DNA of 8,893 bases, from NCBI GenBank assembly GCA_002697475.1, contig NZVW01000121.1:1-8893 (forward strand). Direction: 5' to 3'. The translations under genes were made by a program, and so were the position numbers. This document shows positions 1 to 7,639 of the stretch, piece by piece; positions within the stretch are counted from its first letter, which is position 1, and each line of letters begins with the position of its first letter. Origin of the DNA: Aquimarina sp. (GTDB lineage Bacteria; Bacteroidota; Bacteroidia; Flavobacteriales; Flavobacteriaceae). The notes beneath the pieces were generated by a model. The model worked only from the letters and a program-made list of their open reading frames with translations, was not told where the DNA came from and searched no databases.

Positions 1-69
1 AATTAAAAATAGTGTTTACTAAATGGAGTCATCATTTCACTCAATTGTAATATGTATTCCGTAGATTTA

Positions 70-86
70 TAGTGTTCTTTACACTA
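70..86. promoter_or_regulatory. Inverted repeat TAGTGT-N5-ACACTA, possible operator
   Basis: TAGTGT at 70-75 and ACACTA at 81-86 are perfect 6-base inverted arms around TCTTT. A related, shorter version (TAGT-GTTT-ACTA, 10-21) lies 60 bases upstream, so the phrase ATAGTGTT occurs twice in this leader. It lies beside the weak -7-like TAGATTTA at 62-69. The arms are visible in the sequence; a regulator-binding role is inference. In AT-rich DNA an arm pair of this size can arise by chance. Confidence 0.3.
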
Positions 87-171
87 ATCAATCTCTAAAA
101 CCTCTTTTTAGGTACACGGATTGCATTCTAAATTATGGAAATTGGATCATGGACAGAATCAATAGACTGGT

Positions 172-181
172 AATGATCATT
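172..181. promoter_or_regulatory. 10-base perfect palindrome AATGATCATT before the macroglobulin start
   Basis: AATGATCATT is a perfect palindrome ending 19 bases before the ATG at 201, inside the presumed 5' untranslated region. It could be a protein-binding site, but ten AT-rich bases are weak evidence and no known operator is recognised. Confidence 0.2.
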
Positions 182-200
182 GTAAAAACCTTAGACACAC

Positions 201-3200
201 ATGAAACATCTTTTTTCACTTTGTTTAATACTTATCTTTAACACACAATTAGCCATGGCTCAGGACACGTATCCATCTGAATGGAAACAGGTAGAAACAT
301 TTGAGCAAAAAGGACTACCTAAATCTGCTATTGAAGTTGTAGAAAAAATCTATAGTCAAGCTTCTGCTAATAACAATACAAATCAGGTGATAAAGGCTTT
401 ACTCTATAAATCAAAATACCTTCTAACCCTTGAAGAAGATGCTCAATTAAAGATTGTTAATGATTTTAAAACTGAAATAGACAAAAGTGAATTTCCTAAA
501 AGAAATATACTACAAAATGTATTGGCTAATCTCTATTGGCAGTATTTTCAACAAAACAGATGGAAATTTTATAATAGAACCTCGACAGCCAGTAAGGTGG
601 ACCAGGAAGATTTCAGAACTTGGGATTTAGAAACTCTTTTTAAAGAAGTTCATATACATTATCAAAATAGTTTAGATAATGGTGTACTTGCACAACAAAC
701 GGATATTGCAGACTTTAAACCCTTATTAATTGAAGCAGAGGGTTCAAAAAAGCTTAGACCTTCTTTGTATGACTTTTTAGCCCATAACGCTTTAGGCTTT
801 TATAAGACTTCTGAAACCAGTATCAATAAGCCTTCATATGCTTTTGAAATTGATACCCCGGATTTATTATCAGATCACAAATCGTTTATATTAGCGCAAC
901 TAGAGACTAAAGACACCTTATCATTACAGTTTCAAGCGCTAAAGATTTATCAAAACTTAATAAGATTTCATTCGAGAGCTAAGAATGATGAAGCACTCAG
1001 CGATGTTAATATTGACCGGCTATTATTCGTAAAGGAAAATGCAGTTTTTACTGATATTGAAGACAAGTTTCTGACTACTTTAAAAGAAGAAAAACAATTT
1101 TTAGACAACAAGCCAGAATCGGCATTGTATAACTATGAAATTGCAAATCTTTATAAGGAGCAAGGACATAGATATGAACCTAAAATTAAGGATGAAGAAC
1201 GCTGGAAAATCAAAGAGGCTTTAGAATTATGCAATCAAACCATAACCGCATATCCTAAATCCAGAGGAGCCAAAAAATGTCAGGTACTAAAGGAACAGAT
1301 TCTATATCCGGAATTAAGCATATTAACAGAAAACTATATTCCTGTTCAGGAGTCTGGTAGAATATTAATTAACTATAAGAATGTAGATCACCTTTATTTC
1401 AAAGTATTTTCCATTGATCAATCGGCTATTAAACGTCTTGAAAAAATCTACAAAACACATGAAAAAGTAGCTCTAATAAAAGAACTTAAGGAAGTAAACT
1501 CCTGGGACACCAAATTACCGGATGAACAGGACTATCAGATGCATGATACAGAAATCGTACTGCCCGTCTTAGCTCAGGGCTCTTATTTGATATTGGCCAC
1601 AAAAGATAAAGATTTCGATAAAGGATCATTCTTTTCTTATGGTTATGTGCAGTCGACTAATTTAGCACTAGTAGAAAGCAGAACAAATAGTCAGCAAATA
1701 TTTCAGGTTTTAGATAGAAAGAACGGAAAACCAGTTCCTAATGTGAAAATTCAACTAAAAACTGACGAGGAGAGAGGCTACAGAAATCAGCTCAACAAAA
1801 CTATTACTACAGACGAAAAAGGACAGGCAACTCTTACAGTGGATAACTATTACTACAACGTAATGGCAAATGTATCTTATAAAGATGATAACGCCTTTTT
1901 CAACAACCTATATTTAAATAGTTCCAGAGAACAAAACTATCAGGAGCCTCAAAATCAAAACAAAGCTTTTCTATTTACTGATAGAAGTATTTACAGACCA
2001 GGTCAAACGGTCTATTTTAAAGGAATACTGATGTCTTCTATAAATAATGAAAACCATAAAGTACTTGCAAACGAAAAGGCCTTTGCTAAGCTCATAGATG
2101 TAAATGGTCAGGAAGTTAAAAATCTGGATTTTATAACCAATGACTATGGTTCTTTTAGCGGTGAGTTTATTTTACCTTCAGGAGGATTGACAGGTAATTT
2201 TACTATTCAAACTAATTATTACAGCAGTACCTCTATCTCTGTTGAAGAATATAAGAGGCCAAAATTTGAAGCTTCTTTCAATCCTGTTACCGAGAGTTAT
2301 AGAATTAATGACTCTATAACTGTAAAGGGTATTGCTAAGGCGTATGCAGTTACTAATATTACAGATGCCAAAGTCGTATATCGAGTTTCCAGACAGGTAC
2401 GATATCCTATCTGGTGCTGGTGGTACCCAAGGTATGGATCAGACCCTCAGGAGATAGCTTATGGAGAAACTATTACTAATGACAAGGGAGAGTTTACCAT
2501 TAATTTTAAAGCCATTCCGGATAAGTCTGTCAAAGAAGATAATCAACCTGTTTTTAACTATGAAGTCACCGCAGATATTACAGATATCAATGGCGAAACC
2601 AGAAGCACAACAACTATAGTTAATGTGGGTTATCACACCATAACAGCAAATATAATAGCCGCTAGTAAAATTGATCAATCTGCAAAAGAAAACAGCTTAA
2701 CAATTAGCACATCTAACCTTAACGGACAGGCTGTGGGAGTCGAAGGCACATTAGAGGTTTCGAAACTCATATCTCCAGATCAACCCCTGAGAAAGAGACC
2801 TTGGAAAGCACCTTTTTATCAGCAACTATCAAAAGAAAAATTTAAAGAGCTTTATCCTCATGACGCATACAATAATGAAGATGATTATCGTAGTTGGGAA
2901 AAAGGAAAAGTCGTATTTACAAAAACTATTAGTACAGAAGGAACTGAAAACACTTCGAAAGGAAGTGAAAAAGTTCTGCTGAACAATATCAAAAAATGGG
3001 AGCCTGGAAAATACATTATAGAGTTTACATCTAAAGACAACTATGGTCAGAAAGTAAAAGCTGCGCAATATGTTGAAGTCTACGATTCCAAAGAAAAAAC
3101 AGTAAGTGACAATCAATTATTCGAAATATATACGGATAAATCATCCTATGCTTCAGGAGAGCAGGTTTTGCTTACCCTTGGAACTTCTGCTAAGGATATG

Positions 3201-6200
3201 ACAGTAACTCTGGACATTGAAAAAGATCATAAAATAGTAGAAACCAAAATCATAAATCTCTCAGACGAATGTAAAGTAATCAAACTACCCGTGAATAAGG
3301 AGGATATTGGTGGCTTTGCGATCTCCTACAGTTATGTTATATACAATAGTCATAATAGTGGTTCATTGCAAATCACAGTACCATACGAACCTACTGAATT
3401 AACAATTGAGACTAAAACTTTTAGAGACAAACTGCAGCCCGGCAGTAAAGAAACCTGGAGTTTTACAATCAAGGGACCTAAAGGTGATAAAGTTTCAGCA
3501 GAGTTGCTGGCCAGTATGTATGATATGTCTTTGGATCAATTTAAACCACATAACTGGAGTTTTGATCCACTTTACAGACCTACATATTATAGCTCATTTC
3601 AGCGTAGAGCTAATTACAGTTTTGAGAATACTCAGTTTAGAGGCTATAATCAACCTGCATCTAATTATGCATATGTGTATCAAGGATATGACCAACTAAA
3701 TTTATTTGGATTGCAGTTTGGCAACGATTATGGAATAATGAAACGGTCTCGAATAGCCTATGCTGCAGCTAGTCCTATGGAAGAATCAGAAATGGTTATG
3801 AATGATGAAGCGGAGCTTCAAGAAGTGGTGGTTGAAGATGCTGACATGTTTGCTTCATCCTCTTCTGACGATAATGAAAAGGCAGAAGAAGAATCTGATA
3901 AGATTAAAAATGATCAAAACTCTGAAGAAGTTCAAATACGAACAAACTTACAGGAAACTGCTTTCTTTTTACCTCAATTAACTACAGACAACGAAGGTAA
4001 TGTCAGTTTCTCATTTACCACACCAGAGGCCCTGACCAAATGGAAACTGCAGTTACTCGCACATACTAAAACACTAAACACTGGAACGAGTACACTCGAA
4101 ACTGTTACTCAAAAAGAATTAATGGTGTTACCTAATCCACCTCGCTTTTTAAGACAGAGAGACACTCTAGTACTAAGTACTAAAATTGCAAGTTTAGCAG
4201 AGGAGCAGTTATCCGGATCAGTGGAATTACAACTAATCAATCCGCTGGATAATGCCACCGTTAACAATCAACTGGGCAATACTAATGCAAAACAACAATT
4301 CACCGTAGATCCTGAAGGTAACACCAACATTTCCTGGAAACTCAGTATACCGGATAACATTTCTGCCGTGCAATATACGATTATCGCTAAGGCAGAAAAT
4401 TACTCAGATGGAGAGCAAAATGTGTTACCTGTACTCACTAACAGAATGTTGGTCACAGAAACGCTACCAATGTGGGTTAGATCTGAGCAAACCAAAACAT
4501 TTACCTTAGATAAATTAAAAAACAATAGCTCCAATACTTTGAAGCATCATAAGTTAAGCCTGGAGGTTACTTCGAATCCAGCTTGGTATGCTGTGCAGGC
4601 ACTACCCTATTTGATGGAATATCCTTATGAATGCTCAGAACAAACATTTTCAAGATTTTATGCTAATACCCTGGCAAGTCATATTGCCAATAGTAACCCA
4701 AGAATTCAGCAGGTATTTAATCAATGGAAAAATACAGACGCTCTGTTGAGTAATCTTGAAAAAAACGAAGAGTTAAAATCTCTAATTATTCAGGAAACCC
4801 CTTGGTTACGAGATGCTCAGAATGAGACAGAACAGAAAAAAAGAATCGCTCTGCTTTTTGACTTTAATAAAATGAACAGTGAATTACAAGCTGCATTGAA
4901 TAAACTTATGCAAATGCAGTATGGTTCAGGAGGTTTTCCATGGTTTAAAGGAGGCCAAGAAAACAGATACATTACTCAGCATATTATTACAGGTTTTGGA
5001 CATTTACAAAAGTTAGGAGTCGTATCTACAGATGAAGATACTAAACAAATGATATCTAAGGCGATTGTTTATTTAGACAAAGAGTTTGTAAAAGAATATG
5101 AGGAATTAAAAAGAAATGCTGAGCGTACTAAGTTTGATCTTAAAAAGGATCATCTGAGCTATACTCAGATTCATTACCTCTATATGCGTAGCTTTTTTGA
5201 TGCTATTAAAAGGCCAAAAAGCACAGATGAAGCATATAATTACTATATGAATCAATCTAAGAAATATTGGTTAGGGAAAGGTTTATATGCTGAAGGAATG
5301 CTAGCGCTATTATTACATCGCAATAATGAAACCTCAACTGCTTCGCAAATCATCAAATCATTAGACGAAAGAAGTATCACCAGTGAAGAATTAGGTATGT
5401 ATTGGAAATCTAATACAGCAAGTTGGTTATGGTACCAGGCTCCTGTAGAAACACAAGCTTTAATGATAGAAGCTTTTTCAGAAATACAACCTGAACCACA
5501 AAAAACTAAAAATGTGGACAATCTCAAAGTCTGGTTATTGAAAAACAAACAAACTAATAGTTGGAAGACAACCAAAGCCACAGCCGATGCCGTTTATGCT
5601 CTACTATTACAAGGCAGTGATTGGTTATCTGTAACAGAAATGGTTGAAGTAACCTTAGGTAATAAAACGATAGACCCTGCTGAACTTGAAGATGTAAAAG
5701 TTGAAGCCGGCACAGGATATTTTAAAACTTCCTGGAGCGGCAATGAAATAACTTCTGATATGGCCACTGCTACAATGACCAAAAAAGGAAAAGGAATTGC
5801 CTGGGGAGCTATGTATTGGCAATATTTTGAAGATTTAGATAAGATTACTTCAGCAGAAACACCACTTAAACTAAAGAAAAAATTGTTCTTGAAGCGTAAC
5901 TCTGACACAGGCAAAGAGCTTACTGAAATAAAAAATGACACAAAGCTTGAAGTCGGAGATTTAGTAACAGTTCGAATTGAATTAAGATCTGACAGAGCAA
6001 TGGAATTTGTGCATATGAAAGATATGCGGGCTTCCGGACTGGAACCTATCAACGTGCTCTCACAATATAAATGGCAGGATGGTTTAGGATATTATGAAAG
6101 TACGAGAGATGCTTCAACCAATTTCTTCTTTGACTATTTACCCAAGGGGGTTTATGTGTTTGAGTATGATCTCAGAGTAAATAACAAAGGACAGTTTTCT

Positions 6201-6281
6201 AATGGAATTACAACCATACAAAGTATGTATGCACCAGAGTTTAGCAGCCACTCAGAAGGAGTAAGAATTTCTGTAAACTAA
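201..6281 (+). CDS. Secreted alpha-2-macroglobulin family protease inhibitor (thioester-containing, 2,026 aa)
   Basis: Predicted periplasmic protease trap. In the family, a protease cuts a bait segment, the protein collapses around it, and an internal Cys-Gln thioester binds it covalently. Residues 1-20 form a Sec signal peptide with a signal peptidase I site (AMA|Q). There is no lipobox, unlike the E. coli lipoprotein homologue. Residues about 22-368 look helical and TPR-like, followed by macroglobulin beta-domains from about 369. The MG2 hallmark TDRSIYRPGQTVYFKG is at 593-608 and a Trp-rich WCWWYP at 738-743. An aromatic then acidic/Ser linker (about 1135-1246) precedes the A2M core (FFLPQLTTDNEGNVSFSF, from about 1255). 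The thioester motif is C1478-S-E-Q1481, in the helical thioester domain with GSGGFPWF at 1575-1582. The C-terminal domain (from about 1912) ends in YAPEFSSHSEG, typical of bacterial MG10. The linker is the likely bait region, by position only. At 2,026 residues it is longer than E. coli YfhM (about 1,650), mainly through the N-terminal helical part. The ATG at 201 is chosen because the signal peptide starts there. A strong terminator follows the stop. Confidence 0.95.
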   Translation: MKHLFSLCLILIFNTQLAMAQDTYPSEWKQVETFEQKGLPKSAIEVVEKIYSQASANNNTNQVIKALLYKSKYLLTLEEDAQLKIVNDFKTEIDKSEFPKRNILQNVLANLYWQYFQQNRWKFYNRTSTASKVDQEDFRTWDLETLFKEVHIHYQNSLDNGVLAQQTDIADFKPLLIEAEGSKKLRPSLYDFLAHNALGFYKTSETSINKPSYAFEIDTPDLLSDHKSFILAQLETKDTLSLQFQALKIYQNLIRFHSRAKNDEALSDVNIDRLLFVKENAVFTDIEDKFLTTLKEEKQFLDNKPESALYNYEIANLYKEQGHRYEPKIKDEERWKIKEALELCNQTITAYPKSRGAKKCQVLKEQILYPELSILTENYIPVQESGRILINYKNVDHLYFKVFSIDQSAIKRLEKIYKTHEKVALIKELKEVNSWDTKLPDEQDYQMHDTEIVLPVLAQGSYLILATKDKDFDKGSFFSYGYVQSTNLALVESRTNSQQIFQVLDRKNGKPVPNVKIQLKTDEERGYRNQLNKTITTDEKGQATLTVDNYYYNVMANVSYKDDNAFFNNLYLNSSREQNYQEPQNQNKAFLFTDRSIYRPGQTVYFKGILMSSINNENHKVLANEKAFAKLIDVNGQEVKNLDFITNDYGSFSGEFILPSGGLTGNFTIQTNYYSSTSISVEEYKRPKFEASFNPVTESYRINDSITVKGIAKAYAVTNITDAKVVYRVSRQVRYPIWCWWYPRYGSDPQEIAYGETITNDKGEFTINFKAIPDKSVKEDNQPVFNYEVTADITDINGETRSTTTIVNVGYHTITANIIAASKIDQSAKENSLTISTSNLNGQAVGVEGTLEVSKLISPDQPLRKRPWKAPFYQQLSKEKFKELYPHDAYNNEDDYRSWEKGKVVFTKTISTEGTENTSKGSEKVLLNNIKKWEPGKYIIEFTSKDNYGQKVKAAQYVEVYDSKEKTVSDNQLFEIYTDKSSYASGEQVLLTLGTSAKDMTVTLDIEKDHKIVETKIINLSDECKVIKLPVNKEDIGGFAISYSYVIYNSHNSGSLQITVPYEPTELTIETKTFRDKLQPGSKETWSFTIKGPKGDKVSAELLASMYDMSLDQFKPHNWSFDPLYRPTYYSSFQRRANYSFENTQFRGYNQPASNYAYVYQGYDQLNLFGLQFGNDYGIMKRSRIAYAAASPMEESEMVMNDEAELQEVVVEDADMFASSSSDDNEKAEEESDKIKNDQNSEEVQIRTNLQETAFFLPQLTTDNEGNVSFSFTTPEALTKWKLQLLAHTKTLNTGTSTLETVTQKELMVLPNPPRFLRQRDTLVLSTKIASLAEEQLSGSVELQLINPLDNATVNNQLGNTNAKQQFTVDPEGNTNISWKLSIPDNISAVQYTIIAKAENYSDGEQNVLPVLTNRMLVTETLPMWVRSEQTKTFTLDKLKNNSSNTLKHHKLSLEVTSNPAWYAVQALPYLMEYPYECSEQTFSRFYANTLASHIANSNPRIQQVFNQWKNTDALLSNLEKNEELKSLIIQETPWLRDAQNETEQKKRIALLFDFNKMNSELQAALNKLMQMQYGSGGFPWFKGGQENRYITQHIITGFGHLQKLGVVSTDEDTKQMISKAIVYLDKEFVKEYEELKRNAERTKFDLKKDHLSYTQIHYLYMRSFFDAIKRPKSTDEAYNYYMNQSKKYWLGKGLYAEGMLALLLHRNNETSTASQIIKSLDERSITSEELGMYWKSNTASWLWYQAPVETQALMIEAFSEIQPEPQKTKNVDNLKVWLLKNKQTNSWKTTKATADAVYALLLQGSDWLSVTEMVEVTLGNKTIDPAELEDVKVEAGTGYFKTSWSGNEITSDMATATMTKKGKGIAWGAMYWQYFEDLDKITSAETPLKLKKKLFLKRNSDTGKELTEIKNDTKLEVGDLVTVRIELRSDRAMEFVHMKDMRASGLEPINVLSQYKWQDGLGYYESTRDASTNFFFDYLPKGVYVFEYDLRVNNKGQFSNGITTIQSMYAPEFSSHSEGVRISVN

Positions 6282-6297
6282 CGATTTTTTATATTTT
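6268..6297 (+). promoter_or_regulatory. Weak candidate Bacteroidota-type promoter for the DUF2459 gene
   Basis: TTTC at 6268-6271 and TATATTTT at 6290-6297 are separated by 18 bases and loosely resemble the Bacteroidota consensus TTTG, about 19 bases, TAnnTTTG; the final G of both elements is missing. If real, transcription would start inside or just before the left arm of the terminator hairpin at 6299-6312, so the downstream gene could be transcribed without a complete terminator stem. AT-rich sequence yields such matches easily. Confidence 0.2.
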
Positions 6298-6298
6298 T

Positions 6299-6336
6299 AA
6301 AACCTGTGATCACTTTTCATGGTCACAGGTTTTTTT
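6299..6336 (+). terminator. Strong intrinsic terminator after the macroglobulin gene
   Basis: The arms AACCTGTGATCA (6301-6312) and TGGTCACAGGTT (6320-6331) pair over 12 bases with a single T-G wobble and a 7-base loop (CTTTTCA). Two more A-T pairs extend the stem at the base, and a T run covers 6330-6336. The hairpin begins 17 bases after the TAA at 6279-6281. This is the clearest regulatory structure in the window. Its T-tract ends exactly where the next gene's preferred ATG (6337) begins. Confidence 0.9.
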
Positions 6337-6981
6337 ATGCGTACAGTTAAAAGAGTTTTAAAAATTATTGGAATCTTTCTTTGTTTCCCCCTAATCTACT
6401 TGATGGTAGCTATCATTTGCAGCTATATTCCTGTAAACACTAAGGAAGTGAAAGATGCTAACTATGACGTTTACTTAAGCACCAATGGTGTTCATCTGGA
6501 GATTGTTATTCCTAAGGAAAATCTATCTTCATTTCTATTAAATAATGTAGAATATCAGGAAAAAGAAAAATTTGTATCCTTTGGTTGGGGAGATAAAAAC
6601 TTTTATGCTAATACGCCTACCTGGAAGGATGTTACTTTCTCGGTAGGTTTTAAAGCATTATTTCTTAAAACGCCTACACTACTTCACGTTAGTAGATATA
6701 GGAAGTTTAAGCACAATTGGATACCTGTAAAAGTAAACACAGAACAACTCAGGCTATTAAATCAGTATATAGAGAGTAGTTTCGCTATAAACCATAATAG
6801 CAACTCTCTTCTACATCCTAAACCCGGATATTGGAAACAAGATAATTTCTATACAGCTAAGGGTTCCTACACTTGTTTTTACACCTGCAATACCTGGGTT
6901 AACCAGGCTTTAAAACAAAGTGGAATTAAGGCATCTTTATGGACACCTTTTGACTTTGGATTATTAAGTTTACATCAATAA
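6337..6981 (+). CDS. DUF2459/TIGR02117-type membrane-anchored protein, possible permuted papain-fold hydrolase
   Basis: A 214-residue protein with a basic N-terminus (MRTVKRVLK) and one hydrophobic segment at about 8-30. It is probably anchored in the inner membrane with the remainder outside the cytoplasm. The body matches the DUF2459 (TIGR02117) pattern: NGVHLEIVIP around His53, FGWGDKNFYA at 82-91, LLHVSRYRKF, and near the C-terminus YTCNTWVNQAL with Cys184. The family has no established function that I know of. A conserved His before a conserved Cys is the order in circularly permuted papain/NlpC-P60 enzymes, so a hydrolase or transferase role is possible; this is inference. An earlier in-frame ATG at 6319 would add MVTGFF, but it lies in the loop and right arm of the terminator hairpin and only lengthens the residues before the membrane segment, so 6337 is preferred. 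The terminator separates it from the macroglobulin gene, so it either depends on readthrough or has its own promoter. Confidence 0.82.
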   Translation: MRTVKRVLKIIGIFLCFPLIYLMVAIICSYIPVNTKEVKDANYDVYLSTNGVHLEIVIPKENLSSFLLNNVEYQEKEKFVSFGWGDKNFYANTPTWKDVTFSVGFKALFLKTPTLLHVSRYRKFKHNWIPVKVNTEQLRLLNQYIESSFAINHNSNSLLHPKPGYWKQDNFYTAKGSYTCFYTCNTWVNQALKQSGIKASLWTPFDFGLLSLHQ

Positions 6982-7014
6982 AAAACCGAAGACCTCTATG
7001 ACCTCCGGGTTTTT
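6980..7014. terminator. Probable bidirectional terminator between convergent genes
   Basis: An A run and ACC at 6980-6988 pair with GGGTTTTT at 7007-7014 through an imperfect stem that contains a bulged G and a mismatch. The enclosed loop carries a near-repeat, GACCTCTAT / GACCTCCG. A run on one side and T run on the other give a U-tract to transcripts from either strand. It directly follows the DUF2459 stop and lies 31 bases past the fasciclin gene's stop, as expected for a shared terminator. The stem is clearly weaker than that at 6299-6336. Confidence 0.6.
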
Positions 7015-7045
7015 GGCAAATTCTGCTCTATCAATGAACTATTTT

Positions 7046-7639
7046 CTATTTTTTTTGCTTAGGAAGCATGATATCATCAATTGTATGGATAATACCGTTT
7101 TCTGCTTCAATATTGGCAGTAATTAACTGCGCTCCATTTCCTTTTTCATCTATAAGATATACTTTACCATGCTTTTTTGTAGCTGTTAGTCTTTTTCCTC
7201 CTAATGTCTTTAATTTTACACTACCTCCATAATCATCAATAGCTTTAAAAATATCATTCTCATTAATTAATCCCGGTATAACGTGATAATCGATTATTGA
7301 TGTCACTTTTTCTTTCTCCTCAGGTAAAGTTAACTTTTCCACTGTTCCAGGATATAGGTTTTCAAACGCATAGTTTGTGGGAGCAAAAACTGTGTATGGC
7401 CCTTTTTCTGACAACTTTTCATAATAATCAGAAGCCTCTACCCATTTGGCAAAAGTTTCAAAGCCTTTATCCTCTGATATTAATTTTGAAACTGTAAATA
7501 ACTTTTTAGTTTCATCAAAATTCTGAGCTAACAGATTTTCTTTCTCGTCAGTGCTTTTTGATTTGTTTTCAGAATTGCAGGAGGCTAAGAGTAAGATTCC
7601 ACTAAAAAATAACCCTGTACAAGCTTTTTTTAATAACAT
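7046..7639 (-). CDS. Single-domain fasciclin (FAS1) lipoprotein
   Basis: A 197-residue envelope lipoprotein. Residues 1-20 are a lipoprotein signal peptide (basic LLKK, hydrophobic core) ending in the lipobox LAS-C21. The mature N-terminus is polar and charged (N22-E34), with no clear hydrophobic stretch before the domain. One FAS1 domain follows at about 48-194. It shows the H1 box YTVFAPTNYAFENL at 82-95, the YH motif at 118-119 (DYHVIPG) and the H2 box NGIIHTIDDIMLP at 181-193. FAS1 domains act in adhesion or binding in many organisms; the role of small bacterial FAS1 lipoproteins is poorly defined, so no specific ligand is claimed. The start is fixed by the signal peptide; no ribosome-binding site is visible. 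It is convergent with the DUF2459 gene and divergent from the acetyltransferase gene, so it is probably transcribed alone. Confidence 0.93.
   Translation of the reverse strand: MLLKKACTGLFFSGILLLASCNSENKSKSTDEKENLLAQNFDETKKLFTVSKLISEDKGFETFAKWVEASDYYEKLSEKGPYTVFAPTNYAFENLYPGTVEKLTLPEEKEKVTSIIDYHVIPGLINENDIFKAIDDYGGSVKLKTLGGKRLTATKKHGKVYLIDEKGNGAQLITANIEAENGIIHTIDDIMLPKQKK

Larger units (their letters stand above)
1..200. other. Leader/intergenic region upstream of the macroglobulin gene
   Basis: No gene can be supported here. The forward frames are broken by early stops; one frame is open from the window edge to a TAA at 48-50 (15 codons), too short to assign to an upstream gene. There is no clear Bacteroidota promoter (TTTG, about 19 bases, TAnnTTTG). 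The closest -7 match is TAGATTTA at 62-69, but its -33 partner is poor or badly spaced. Two dyads stand out and are listed separately. No purine-rich ribosome-binding site precedes the ATG at 201, which is normal for this phylum. Confidence 0.6.

Noticed and set aside
135..173. Twelve-codon ORF (MEIGSWTESIDW) ending 27 bases before the macroglobulin start
   Set aside because: It has no ribosome-binding site, no attenuator-like hairpin and no run of regulatory codons; an ORF of this size is expected by chance.
2439..3116. Reverse-strand open frames inside the macroglobulin gene (79 and 95 codons)
   Set aside because: They are antisense to well-supported coding sequence, show low-complexity Phe/Ile/Ser-rich composition typical of shadow frames, and match no family.
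5252..6052. Reverse-strand open frames of 109 and 152 codons opposite the 3' part of the macroglobulin gene
   Set aside because: They overlap the conserved thioester and C-terminal domains on the other strand, and the Ser-rich translations have no recognisable domain.
6319..6336. Upstream ATG adding MVTGFF to the DUF2459 protein
   Set aside because: It is within the terminator loop and right arm; the added residues are encoded by the stem and T-tract, and the next ATG gives a better charged N-terminus before the membrane segment.
7297..7497. Forward 66-codon frame inside the FAS1 gene
   Set aside because: It is antisense to the conserved FAS1 domain and has no domain or leader of its own.
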